DNA of 64,000 nucleotides from Marivita sp051859345 (GTDB taxonomy: Bacteria > Pseudomonadota > Alphaproteobacteria > Rhodobacterales > Rhodobacteraceae), in NCBI RefSeq assembly GCF_051859345.1, contig NZ_JBHYFV010000012.1, positions 1 to 64,000 of the forward strand, in the 5' to 3' direction. Positions 7,745-16,322 of this stretch are shown here, in pieces; the first letter of the stretch is position 1, and the number at the start of each line of letters is the position of its first letter. The notes beneath the pieces were generated by a model. That model did not search any database. It was given only the letters and a program-made list of their open reading frames with translations, and was not told the origin of the DNA. Made by a program: the position numbers and the translations under genes.

Positions 7745-9190
7745 ATGACCCTTGATCCCGCACGGCATTACATTGGCGGCGAATGGGTTGCCGACGGCCC
7801 GTTGGCCGCCAGCGTGAATCCCGCCACCCTTGCTCCGTTGGGCCAGTACCATCCGGGCAGCAGCCCCCTTGCCGATGCCGCCGCCGCAACAGCGCGCGCC
7901 GCGTTCTTTGGCACCGACTGGGCCCATGCGCCCCGCCTGCGGTCACAAGCCCTGCTGGAGATCGCGGACCGCCTGGAGGCCGCCAAGGACGAGATCGCCG
8001 ATCTGGTTGTGGCCGAAAACGGCAAGATCCGCGCCGAAGCCTTGGGCGAAACCATGGGGGCCATTTCGGAAACGCGCTACTATGCCGGACTGGCCCGAGA
8101 CATCCGCGGCTCGATGCAGGAAATCACACCCGGCAGCCTGTCGCTGTTCCACCGCGAGGCGGCGGGGGTGGCGGGCATCATCGTGCCTTGGAACGCGCCT
8201 GTGACATTGCTCATGCGGTCGCTTGCCCCTGCTCTGGCCGCTGGCTGTACTGCGGTCATCAAACCGGCGCATCAAACGCCGCTGGTCCATGCGCGCATCA
8301 TGCAGGCCATCGCACAGGCCCCGTCCCTGCCCAAAGGCGTGGTCAATTCCGTCAACGAGAACGGCATCGAAGTGGGCCGCGCCATGACCGCGTCACCCGA
8401 TATCGACGTGATCAGCTTTACCGGCAGCAGCCGTACCGGGCAGGCCATCATGGCCGCCGCAGCGCCGACGCTGAAACGCGTGGGGCTGGAACTGGGCGGC
8501 AAGGCACCGGCGGTGATCTTTGCCGATGCCGACCTTGACCGCGCGGTGCACGAACTGACCCACGGAGCCTTGGCGATGGCGGGGCAAATCTGCGTCGCCG
8601 CCGCGCGGTTCCTTGTGCACGAGTCCATTGCCAATGACTTTGAGGCCCGCATCTCCGCCGCGTTCAAGGCGGTGCGCGTCGGTCCCGGTGACCGGCCCGA
8701 CAGCCAGATGGGATCGCTGATCGACCTCGAAAACCGCGCGCGGATCGAACGGCTGATCGAACAGGCGGGCGACGAGGGCGAGATCATCCTGCGCGGCGCA
8801 CCCCTGTCCGATGCTGCGTTCCTCACACCGACCCTGTTCCGCATCGACGATGTCGCCTCGCCGCTGGTGCAGGAGGAACTGTTCGGTCCCATTGTGTCGA
8901 TCGAGACCTTCGTGGACGAACAGGAGGCCGTCGCCAAGGCCAACGCCACCGCCTACGGCCTTGCCGCGTCGGTCTTCACCGCAGACCACCACCGCGCTTT
9001 GCGCATGGCACGCGCGATCCGGGCGGGGACGGTCTGGATCAATTCGCATCTGCGGCTGTTCGCAGAGGCGGAAACCGGCGGCTATGGCAAATCGGGCCTT
9101 GGGCGGCTGCACGGGCCAGAGGGGCTGTGTGACTTCCTTGAGACCAAACACATCTATTCCGAACCCGGACGCATCGGAGGGACCGCATGA
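7745..9190 (+). CDS. NAD(P)-dependent aldehyde dehydrogenase
   Basis: A 481-residue ALDH-superfamily enzyme. The catalytic glutamate sits in LELGGKAP and the catalytic cysteine in GQICVAA; FTGSSRTGQ forms part of the Rossmann fold, and PWNAPVTLLMRSLAPALAAG is the usual N-terminal block. It oxidises an aldehyde to a carboxylic acid. It is the third enzyme gene of the TAXI-TRAP operon and its stop overlaps the FAD hydroxylase start (ATGA). A combination with the divergent ThDP lyase (2-oxo acid to aldehyde to acid, as in the mandelate route) is plausible but unproven. Confidence 0.92.
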   Translation: MTLDPARHYIGGEWVADGPLAASVNPATLAPLGQYHPGSSPLADAAAATARAAFFGTDWAHAPRLRSQALLEIADRLEAAKDEIADLVVAENGKIRAEALGETMGAISETRYYAGLARDIRGSMQEITPGSLSLFHREAAGVAGIIVPWNAPVTLLMRSLAPALAAGCTAVIKPAHQTPLVHARIMQAIAQAPSLPKGVVNSVNENGIEVGRAMTASPDIDVISFTGSSRTGQAIMAAAAPTLKRVGLELGGKAPAVIFADADLDRAVHELTHGALAMAGQICVAAARFLVHESIANDFEARISAAFKAVRVGPGDRPDSQMGSLIDLENRARIERLIEQAGDEGEIILRGAPLSDAAFLTPTLFRIDDVASPLVQEELFGPIVSIETFVDEQEAVAKANATAYGLAASVFTADHHRALRMARAIRAGTVWINSHLRLFAEAETGGYGKSGLGRLHGPEGLCDFLETKHIYSEPGRIGGTA

Positions 9191-10755
9191 GCAACAGCTA
9201 TGACGTGGTGATCAATGGCGGCGGGCCTGTCGGTCTGGGTCTTGCCATCGAATTGGGTCAGCGCGGCGTACGCGTCTGCGTCGTGGAACGCTATCCGGAA
9301 CCGCAGCCCATCCCCAAGGGGCAGAACCTGACGCAGCGCACGTCCGAGCATTTCCGGGCATGGGGGTGCGAGGAGGAATTGCACAGCGCCCACCCCATTC
9401 CCAAGGGTGGCGGCATCGGCGGCATGACGGCCTATGGCAAGCTGCTGTCGGATCACACATATGACTGGCTGAACCGGTCGAACGTAAAAGACTACTATTT
9501 CGCGCCCAACGCCCGCCTGCCGCAATACGCGACCGAAAGTGTGCTGCGCGCGCGCGCGGCCAAGATCCCGGCGGTTACGGTGCTCTACGGCTGGGCCGGT
9601 GAGGCGCTGGAGATGACCGGGGACGGCGTGCGCCTGACCATTGCGGAACGCAAGAGCGACGTGCGGAAGGTGATCGAGGCGTCTTATGTCGTGGGCTGCG
9701 ATGGCAGCAAGTCCTTTGTGCGAGACCATGCCGGGATCAGCGAAACCCTGTCCGACCACAACCGCCTGATGGCCCTTCTGGTGTTCCGGTCAGAAGCGCT
9801 GCACGACCTTCTCACGCGCTATCCGGGCAAGGCGTTCTACAACGTGCTGCACCCCGATTACGAAGGCTACTGGCTGTTCTTTGGCCGGGTCGATCACGGG
9901 TCGTCGTGGTTCTTTCACGCCCCCGTCCCCATCGGCACAACCGAAGACAATTTCGATTTTCGCGCGCTGCTGCACAAGGCAGTGGGTCAGGAGTTCGCGC
10001 TGGATCTCGATTACGTCGGATTCTGGGATCTGCGGGTGTCATTGGCCGACACCTATCGTGCAGGACGTGCCTTTATCGCTGGCGACGCGGCGCACAGCCA
10101 TCCGCCTTATGGTGGCTACGGCATCAACACCGGCTTTGAGGACTCGCGCAACCTCGGCTGGAAACTGGCCGCCGTGATCCAGGGCTGGGGCAGCGATGCG
10201 CTGCTCGACAGCTACAGCGCCGAACGCCAGCCTGTCTTTGCCTCGACCGCGCGGGACTTCATCGAAAATTTCATCTACCAGGATCGCGAGTTCCTGAATG
10301 CCTTTGACCCGGCCACAGACCCGGAGGCATTCAAACACGCGTGGAAAGCCCGTGCCGAAGGTGGATCGGGGGTCGAGGATTTCGAACCGAATTACGAAGG
10401 CTCCCCCATCGTGCCCGACACCAGGGGCAGGCCCAGCGCCAAGGGGTCGCACAGCTTTGTCGCGCGCGCAGGGCACCACCTGCCCCCAGCCGGACCCGAG
10501 GGACGGGACGTGGCGAATGTGCTTGGTCCCGACTTCACCCTGATTTGCGCCGATCCGGAAAATGCCACTCCCTTCCGGGACGCCGCTGAGGCGCTGAACA
10601 TCCCGCTCGCGACTCCGATCGGCAAGACGGAATGGTTCCGACACTGGGACCGCGGACTTGTCCTGATCCGTCCGGACGGATTTGTTGCGTGGTCCGGTGA
10701 CGCACAAACACCGGACGCGGCACATCGTATCCTGTCTGCCGCGATCGGAGCCTGA
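9187..10755 (+). CDS. FAD-dependent aromatic hydroxylase (phenol hydroxylase / MhpA-like class A monooxygenase)
   Basis: A 522-residue group A flavoprotein hydroxylase. It has the GxGxxG dinucleotide motif (VVINGGGPVGLGLAIEL) at the N-terminus, the DG motif (VVGCDGSKSFVR, about 175) and the GD motif (FIAGDAAHSHPPYGGYG, about 295). A C-terminal thioredoxin-like tail is suggested by the length beyond 450 residues, as in MhpA and phenol hydroxylases. It would put one oxygen on an aromatic ring using NAD(P)H. Unusually long spacing and substitutions after GGPVGL leave the precise substrate open. It overlaps the aldehyde dehydrogenase gene and is four bases from the SDR gene. Confidence 0.88.
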   Translation: MSNSYDVVINGGGPVGLGLAIELGQRGVRVCVVERYPEPQPIPKGQNLTQRTSEHFRAWGCEEELHSAHPIPKGGGIGGMTAYGKLLSDHTYDWLNRSNVKDYYFAPNARLPQYATESVLRARAAKIPAVTVLYGWAGEALEMTGDGVRLTIAERKSDVRKVIEASYVVGCDGSKSFVRDHAGISETLSDHNRLMALLVFRSEALHDLLTRYPGKAFYNVLHPDYEGYWLFFGRVDHGSSWFFHAPVPIGTTEDNFDFRALLHKAVGQEFALDLDYVGFWDLRVSLADTYRAGRAFIAGDAAHSHPPYGGYGINTGFEDSRNLGWKLAAVIQGWGSDALLDSYSAERQPVFASTARDFIENFIYQDREFLNAFDPATDPEAFKHAWKARAEGGSGVEDFEPNYEGSPIVPDTRGRPSAKGSHSFVARAGHHLPPAGPEGRDVANVLGPDFTLICADPENATPFRDAAEALNIPLATPIGKTEWFRHWDRGLVLIRPDGFVAWSGDAQTPDAAHRILSAAIGA

Positions 10756-10759
10756 TCAC

Positions 10760-11545
10760 ATGGCCGATCAAAGGCAGATCGTTGTCACCGGCGGCGCATC
10801 CGGCATCGGGGCTGCGGCAGTTGCCCTGTTCCGGGCCGACGGCGCGCATGTGACGGTGATCGACCGCGATGATCCCGGCGCGCGTGTCGATAGCTGGATC
10901 AAGATGGACCTGTCCGATCTGGACGCCATTGCGACACTGGACCCCGGACCCAAGATCGACGTGCTGGTCAATGCCGCCGGTCTGCCTCCGCGACCGGGAC
11001 ATGAGCCGACGATCCTGCGGGTGAACACCCAAGCCCTGATCGCGGTGACCGAACACCTGCTGCCGCGCCTCTCTCCCGGCGGGGCACTTGTGAACATGGC
11101 GTCCAAAGCGGGTGGCAAGTGGCGGGAAAACCTTGCCCAGGTTCAGCGGTTCCTGGCGCTTGATCCTGCGACGGACCTGCATGCGTTTGTCCAAGACGAA
11201 CACATTGACCCCGTCCGCGCCTATGACCTGTCGAAAGAGGCGGTGATCGTCTGGGGCATGGCCAATGTCGCGCGTCTCCGGACCCTTGGCTTACGGGTGA
11301 ATGCCGTCAGCCCTGCCGCCGTTGCAACCCCGATCCTTGATGACTTCATGACCGCCTTCGGGGATCGTGCCACCCGCGGGGTAGCACTGACCAAACGTGC
11401 CGGCACTCCCGAGGAAGTGGCGCAGGTCATTCACTTCCTGGCCTCCGAAAGCGCGTCATGGGTCACCGGTTGCAACATCGAATGTGATGGCGGCCTCACG
11501 GCACAGCTTGAATATCAGGCGTTGACGGCCCCCTCTCAGCCCTGA
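10760..11545 (+). CDS. short-chain dehydrogenase/reductase
   Basis: A 261-residue classical SDR. TGGASGIGAAAV binds the nicotinamide dinucleotide, LVNAAG is the NAG-type motif, NMASKAG supplies the catalytic serine and YDLSK the YxxxK pair. ID after the second strand (VTVIDRDDPG) favours NAD. I start at 10760; an upstream open frame exists but runs through the hydroxylase. It closes the TRAP operon and its end overlaps the convergent matB gene by ten bases. Likely it oxidises an alcohol or dihydrodiol intermediate of this pathway. Confidence 0.88.
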   Translation: MADQRQIVVTGGASGIGAAAVALFRADGAHVTVIDRDDPGARVDSWIKMDLSDLDAIATLDPGPKIDVLVNAAGLPPRPGHEPTILRVNTQALIAVTEHLLPRLSPGGALVNMASKAGGKWRENLAQVQRFLALDPATDLHAFVQDEHIDPVRAYDLSKEAVIVWGMANVARLRTLGLRVNAVSPAAVATPILDDFMTAFGDRATRGVALTKRAGTPEEVAQVIHFLASESASWVTGCNIECDGGLTAQLEYQALTAPSQP

Positions 11546-13050
11546 AACACGTCCGCGTATTGCGTGCGCAGCTGGGCTTTTTGCACCTTGCCCATCGTGT
11601 TGCGCGGCAGCGCGTCCACCAGTTCGATCACGCGGGGGCGCTTGAACCCGGCAAGGTTGGCGCGCACCGCTGCTTCGACCCCGGCAATGTCGATGCTCTG
11701 GCCCGTTTCCGGCACCAGAACCGCAACCACGCTTTCGCCGAAATCGGGATGCGGCGCGCCGATCACGGCGGATTCGCGCACACCGGGCAGCGTGTCGAGG
11801 AACAGCTCGATCTCCTTGGGGTAGATGTTGTAGCCACCCGAGATGATCAAATCCTTGCCCCGCCCGACAATCTGCACATAGCCGTCACCGTCGATCAGGG
11901 CCAGATCGCCGGTGATGAAGAACCCGTCGTCACGCAATTCCTCGCGGGTCTTTTCCGGCATGTTCCAATAGCCTTTGAACACGTTCGGCCCCCGCACCCA
12001 AAGCACACCAATCTCGCCCTGTGGCAGTTGAACCCCGGTTTCGGGATCGCAGACCTTGACCGCGACCCCTGGCAACGGAAGCCCGACCGTCCCGGCCCGG
12101 CGTTCCCCGTCATACGGATTGGACGTGTTCATGTTGGTTTCCGTCATCCCGTAGCGTTCCAGGATGCGATGGCCGGTGCGCTGTTCGAACTGCACATGGG
12201 TTTCCGCCAGCAACGGGGCCGATCCGGAAATGAACAACCGCATATGCGACGCCAGATCGCCGGTAAAGCGCGCGTCGTCCAGTAGCCGGGTGTAAAAGGT
12301 CGGCACTCCCATCATCGTGGTCGCCTTGGGCAGCGCCGCCAGAACCGCATCCAGATCGAATTTCGGTAGAAAGATCATTGACCCACCCGACAACAGCACC
12401 GTGTTCGTCGCCACGAAAAGCCCATGAGTGTGAAAGATTGGCAAGGCATGAAGCAGAATGTCGCTGTCGGTGAACTGCCATGCAGCGACCAGCGCCTCGG
12501 CATTCGACAACAGGTTGTTCTGCGTCAGCATCGCCCCCTTTGAGCGCCCGGTGGTGCCCGACGTGTACAGCAGCGCCGCGATATCCTCGGCGTCGCGCGG
12601 GGCACTATCGGAGACAGGCGAGAATTCCAGTGCCAGATCGAAGAACGAACCCTCACCGTACGATCCCATCGTGTGAAGCGTACACTCCGCATCTGCCGCG
12701 ATGGCGGCCAAAGCCTCTGCCTCAACCGGATCGCACACAAACAGCGCCGGTTTGCTGTCGTCGACAAAATACGCAAGTTCGGCAGGTGTATAACCCGTGT
12801 TCAGCGGCAAGAAGACCGCCCCTGACTTCACGCAGGCCGCATAGAGGGCCAAAGCCTGTGCCGATTTCTCGACATGGACGGCGACCCTGTCACCGGGATC
12901 GACATTCAGCGACTTGAGAGCATTGGACATCCGCCCGACGGTCTCAAGAAACGCGGCATGGCTGATCACCGCGCCATCCGGCATGTGCAGGAACGGGGTG
13001 GTTTTCCCCTCATGCGGCGCGAACAGCGCGTCATAGAGCGTATTGGCCAT
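11536..13050 (-). CDS. matB: malonyl-CoA synthetase (MatB), AMP-forming
   Basis: A 504-residue ANL-superfamily ligase nearly collinear with rhizobial and rhodobacterial MatB as I remember it. LLYTSGTTGRSKGAML is the P-loop, ALPIFHTHGLFVATN and ERYGMTETNMNTSNPYDGER are the MatB-specific acyl-pocket blocks, and GRGKDLIISGGYNIYPKEIE and PRNTMGKVQK (catalytic lysine) close the C-terminal domain. It makes malonyl-CoA from malonate, CoA and ATP. I choose the ATG at 13050 because the protein then begins MANTLYDAL at the family position, with an AAGGA site before it; two upstream starts (GTG-type frame MKRMPDP) are possible. It suggests malonate is a product or growth substrate here. Confidence 0.93.
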   Translation of the reverse strand: MANTLYDALFAPHEGKTTPFLHMPDGAVISHAAFLETVGRMSNALKSLNVDPGDRVAVHVEKSAQALALYAACVKSGAVFLPLNTGYTPAELAYFVDDSKPALFVCDPVEAEALAAIAADAECTLHTMGSYGEGSFFDLALEFSPVSDSAPRDAEDIAALLYTSGTTGRSKGAMLTQNNLLSNAEALVAAWQFTDSDILLHALPIFHTHGLFVATNTVLLSGGSMIFLPKFDLDAVLAALPKATTMMGVPTFYTRLLDDARFTGDLASHMRLFISGSAPLLAETHVQFEQRTGHRILERYGMTETNMNTSNPYDGERRAGTVGLPLPGVAVKVCDPETGVQLPQGEIGVLWVRGPNVFKGYWNMPEKTREELRDDGFFITGDLALIDGDGYVQIVGRGKDLIISGGYNIYPKEIELFLDTLPGVRESAVIGAPHPDFGESVVAVLVPETGQSIDIAGVEAAVRANLAGFKRPRVIELVDALPRNTMGKVQKAQLRTQYADVFQG

Positions 13051-13428
13051 CGGGTCGGGCATCCTTTTCAAAACCGGTGGATCACAGGCACCAGCGCTTC
13101 ACGTTTTCGCCCCCGGAACCGCTCTCGGGACACGTCACATAGGTGCATTGGCAGGCTGCAAAAGGGCTTTTGCCGTCTAATTGACGGCCTATCGGAAATC
13201 AATCTGATCATGGGTGTTGTTCCGCTGTGATTGTCCTGAAGGGAAATTCCGCGACCTTCGGTGCGTAGTCCCGGACGGTCCAGATCGCGGCGCCACAGAT
13301 GCCCCAACCAGCATCAGCGAACAGCGCTGGTTCAATTGGCCATGCGGTGTCCCTTGGTCTTTCCTTCCAGAGCCAATGCGTCTTTGATGCCTCACCATGA
13401 AGATTGAGGATCACAGCATGAGGCGCGT
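13051..13428. other. intergenic region with no supported gene
   Basis: About 380 bases between divergent matB and the dehydrogenase at 13429. An 84-codon open frame on the minus strand (13208-13462) has a protein-like stretch (FADAGWGICGAAIWTVRDY) but overlaps the next gene start and matches nothing I recognise. It could be the remnant of a lost gene. I see no clear terminator or operator. Confidence 0.4.
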
Positions 13429-14361
13429 ATGACAGGGAGATTGAATGGACGACGGGTCGCAATTCTTGGGGGTGGTCTGATTGGTGTCAGCTGGGCTGCG
13501 TTGTTTTATCATCACGGCGCGGATGTTACCCTTTGGGATCCAAGCGAGACAGCAAGGGCTGACGCAAACGCGCGCATGCAAAAGCCGCTTGCCCATCTGG
13601 CAACGCTGGACGACGATTCTGCGACCCTTGGCCATCTGAATATCACCGCCGACCTTGCGCAGGCGCTGGACGGTGCAGAGTTGATCCAGGAAAATGCACC
13701 CGAAAGCATTCCGCTCAAACACGACCTGTTTGCGCAGGTCGAAGCTTTGGCAGACCCATCTACCGTAATTGCGTCCTCCACCTCGGCGCTGACATGGTCA
13801 GAGCTTGCTCCGGGCCTTGCGGACCCCAGCCGACTCATCACCGCCCATCCGTTCAATCCGCCCCACCTTGTGCCACTGGTGGAACTTTATGGCGTTGATC
13901 CAGACCGGCTTGATCGCGCAGAGCAGATCTATCTAGCAGCCGACCGCGTGCCGGTGCGTCTCAGGAAAGATGCGACCGGGCATATCGCAAACCGCCTTGC
14001 CTCTGCCCTGTGGCGCGAGGCGGTGCATCTCGTGGCCGATGGCATTGCAGACGTCGAGGATGTGGATGCCGCGCTGGTCAACGGCCCCGGATTGCGCTGG
14101 TCGGTTCTGGGCGCACACATGGCTTATCACCTTGGCGGCGGTGACGGTGGTCTTGCCGCCTATCTGGCGCATCTTGGACCAAGTCAGGAGCGCCGCTGGT
14201 CGACGCTGGGCAACCCGACGCTGTCGTCCGACGTGCAGGCGCAGCTGGTTGCGGGCGTTTCACGCGAAGCGGCGGGTCGCGACATTGCAACCCTGGAAAA
14301 TGCCCGCGATGCGGCCCTGATCGCGGCGTTGAAAGCGCGAAAATCCGCTCCGGGCGTTTAG
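13429..14361 (+). CDS. 3-hydroxyacyl-CoA dehydrogenase-family NAD-dependent dehydrogenase
   Basis: A 310-residue protein with the N-terminal Rossmann domain (AILGGGLIGVSWAALFYHHG; aspartate LWDP for NAD) and a helical C-terminal 3HCDH domain (TGHIANRLASALWREAVHLV). The block ENAPESIPLKHDLF and STSALTWSELAPGL, then AHPFNPPHLVPLVEL with its catalytic histidine, resemble L-carnitine dehydrogenase and L-gulonate 3-dehydrogenase (lambda-crystallin) more than FadB. It oxidises a 3-hydroxy acid or its CoA ester to the 3-oxo form. GAGG lies seven bases before the ATG. It stands alone, so its pathway is unclear. Confidence 0.8.
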   Translation: MTGRLNGRRVAILGGGLIGVSWAALFYHHGADVTLWDPSETARADANARMQKPLAHLATLDDDSATLGHLNITADLAQALDGAELIQENAPESIPLKHDLFAQVEALADPSTVIASSTSALTWSELAPGLADPSRLITAHPFNPPHLVPLVELYGVDPDRLDRAEQIYLAADRVPVRLRKDATGHIANRLASALWREAVHLVADGIADVEDVDAALVNGPGLRWSVLGAHMAYHLGGGDGGLAAYLAHLGPSQERRWSTLGNPTLSSDVQAQLVAGVSREAAGRDIATLENARDAALIAALKARKSAPGV

Positions 14362-14459
14362 GTTGCCGGGAGTACGACAGTCCTGACGTCCTGATGAGTG
14401 AGGGGAGAACCTTGTCGGCAGCGGTCTGCCCTGCGCATAGCGGGCATGCGGGAACAGGC

Positions 14460-14474
14460 CTGACGCTGCGTCAG
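14460..14474. promoter_or_regulatory. perfect palindrome upstream of the hemerythrin gene
   Basis: CTGACGC-T-GCGTCAG, a 15-base perfect palindrome 35 bases before the hemerythrin start. The half-site TGACG..CGTCA resembles CRP/FNR-superfamily (Dnr/NnrR-like) boxes loosely; the binding protein is not known. Confidence 0.45.
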
Positions 14475-14509
14475 TCGCGCCCCCAGATAGGTCTGGAAAG
14501 GAGAGTGCC

Positions 14510-15088
14510 ATGCTCGACACCACACCCACACCCGTCACCATTCGCCCCCACGGCCTGCCCGACGAGATGCGCCTGCTGCTGGAGGCTTATCCTCGCGAAA
14601 GTTGGGGGGCGCATCCGGGCTTTCGGGAAAAAACCCGCCAGTGGCTGGGCGCGCATCGCATGTTTCGCCATCTGGCGCAGACCCTTCGTCTGGATGCAGA
14701 GAGCTTTCTGGACGCCACAGTGGCGCCCGAAGATTACTCTGCGCGCCTGTCGCATGTCGGCGGTGCCCTGGTGCGCAACCTGCATGGGCACCATCACTGG
14801 GAAGATCACAGCTACTTCCCAGAGCTTTCCGCCGCCGATCCACGTTTCGACGCGGGACTCGACGTGCTGGAACAGGATCATGCCGATCTTGATCAGGTGC
14901 TGGACACGGTCACGCGCACGGCCAACCGCGCAATCAAGCTGATCCAGCTTGACGTGGCGCAGGCCCGCGACGAGATCGGCCAATTGCACGGCATGTCCGA
15001 GACCATCGACGCGTTTCTCGCACGGCATCTGACTGACGAGGAAGAGCTTGCCGTTCCCATCATCTTGCACCACCGTTTGCGGGGATAG
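14510..15088 (+). CDS. hemerythrin-domain protein
   Basis: A 192-residue four-helix-bundle protein with a run of candidate diiron ligands: HGHHHWEDHSYFPEL (about residues 87-101), LEQDHADLD (about 120-128) and HLTDEEELAVPIIL plus a C-terminal HH. This fits HHE-type hemerythrin domains that bind O2, NO or iron in the cytoplasm. AAGGAG precedes the start. It is eleven bases before the glutathionyl-hydroquinone reductase gene, and the two probably form a stress or quinone-detoxifying unit. Confidence 0.82.
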   Translation: MLDTTPTPVTIRPHGLPDEMRLLLEAYPRESWGAHPGFREKTRQWLGAHRMFRHLAQTLRLDAESFLDATVAPEDYSARLSHVGGALVRNLHGHHHWEDHSYFPELSAADPRFDAGLDVLEQDHADLDQVLDTVTRTANRAIKLIQLDVAQARDEIGQLHGMSETIDAFLARHLTDEEELAVPIILHHRLRG

Positions 15089-15098
15089 GGATAGGGAG

Positions 15099-16148
15099 AT
15101 GGTGATGACGGGCGACGAGACCTCGGTTCAGGAAGATCAGAGCGACGCCGCAACGCGCCGCGCACGAGGTGAATTCGTGCGCGGCGTCAGCGGATTTCGA
15201 CAGTCTGTCGGCGATCCGGAGTTTCCCGCAGAACCGGGGCGCTATCATCTTTTCGTCGCTCTCAATTGCCCGTGGTGCCACCGCGTCACCCTGGCCCGTG
15301 CCATCCTGGGCCTTCAGGAAACCCTGACGATGGACGTGGTTTTCCCCAATCGCACCGGCGACGATGACCCGGCGGGGCCGAACCTTTGGGAGTTCAATCC
15401 CGACCGCATCGCCACCCTGACCGGCACAACACTGCCAGACTGCACAACCGAAACCGGAACCGGCCATGGACACCGGCTGGCCAAGGAGATTTATCGCGCC
15501 GAAGGGTCTGACGAACAATCGGTGCCGATCCTTTATGACAAGACATCGGGGCGCATCGTCAACAATGAAAGCGCCGAGATCCTGCGCATCCTGAACGCCA
15601 ATGCCGCTGCGCTTGGAAGCGCGCTGTCTGAGGGTGAACGCCCTGACCTTTATCCCGAAGACCCCGCGCTGCGGGACGACATCGACGACCTGAACAACCT
15701 GATCTACACCGCCATCAACAACGGCGCTTACAAGGCCGGGTTCTCGTCGGATCAGGCCATCTATGCTGCCGCTTTCGAAGCCTATTTCGAGGCCTTGAAC
15801 AAGCTTGAGGATCGGCTGTCGGATGGTCGCCCGTTTCTGACCGGATCTTCCTTCACCGAAGCCGATTTGCGGCTGTTCCCGACGTTATTTCGTCACGACC
15901 CGGTCTATTATGTCCGCATGAAGCTGAATGGCGCGCGCATCCTCGATTATCCACATCTCTGGCGTTGGCTTTGCCGGGTTCACGCTTTGCCCGGTGTTGC
16001 CGAAAGCGGGTCGTTGATCCATTGTCGCCAGGGGTATTTCGGACGGTCCTGGAACGGCGTTGTCCCGCTTGGGCCATTCGTTCCGATGCGTTATCCCGAC
16101 GCCTATGGGCACCCCGACCTTGCGGATGAAAGGGTGATCCCTCGTTGA
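15099..16148 (+). CDS. glutathionyl-hydroquinone reductase (Xi-class GST, YqjG/ECM4-like)
   Basis: A 349-residue protein with the thioredoxin-fold active site NCPWCHRVTLARAILGL (about residue 55, catalytic cysteine first) and a helical C-terminal half containing SFTEADLRLFPTLFRHDPVYY and PHLWRWLCRVHALPGV, both typical of the class. It reduces glutathionyl-hydroquinones back to hydroquinones, protecting cells that make quinols from ring cleavage pathways. I start at the ATG at 15099 behind GGGAG; a second ATG two codons on is equally possible. Context with ring hydroxylases in the same window supports the assignment. Confidence 0.9.
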   Translation: MVMTGDETSVQEDQSDAATRRARGEFVRGVSGFRQSVGDPEFPAEPGRYHLFVALNCPWCHRVTLARAILGLQETLTMDVVFPNRTGDDDPAGPNLWEFNPDRIATLTGTTLPDCTTETGTGHGHRLAKEIYRAEGSDEQSVPILYDKTSGRIVNNESAEILRILNANAAALGSALSEGERPDLYPEDPALRDDIDDLNNLIYTAINNGAYKAGFSSDQAIYAAAFEAYFEALNKLEDRLSDGRPFLTGSSFTEADLRLFPTLFRHDPVYYVRMKLNGARILDYPHLWRWLCRVHALPGVAESGSLIHCRQGYFGRSWNGVVPLGPFVPMRYPDAYGHPDLADERVIPR

Positions 16149-16322
16149 TCCGGCGTCGGACACTGACCGCCACGGCCAGAAATGCCTTTTCTGACAGCTA
16201 CACTGCGCTAGTTACTCATAATTACGTGTGTGACTGCGAATTACTGCGGTCATCCGCCGAAACATGTCGTAGACAGCCGACGATAAGCGCTTGGAATGCT
16301 CACCCGGCAAGGGGATTGTTGA

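Noticed and set aside
13208..13462. 84-codon open frame on the minus strand
   Set aside because: Overlaps the start of the dehydrogenase at 13429 and has no recognisable domain, although part of it looks protein-like; kept only as a remark on the intergenic region.
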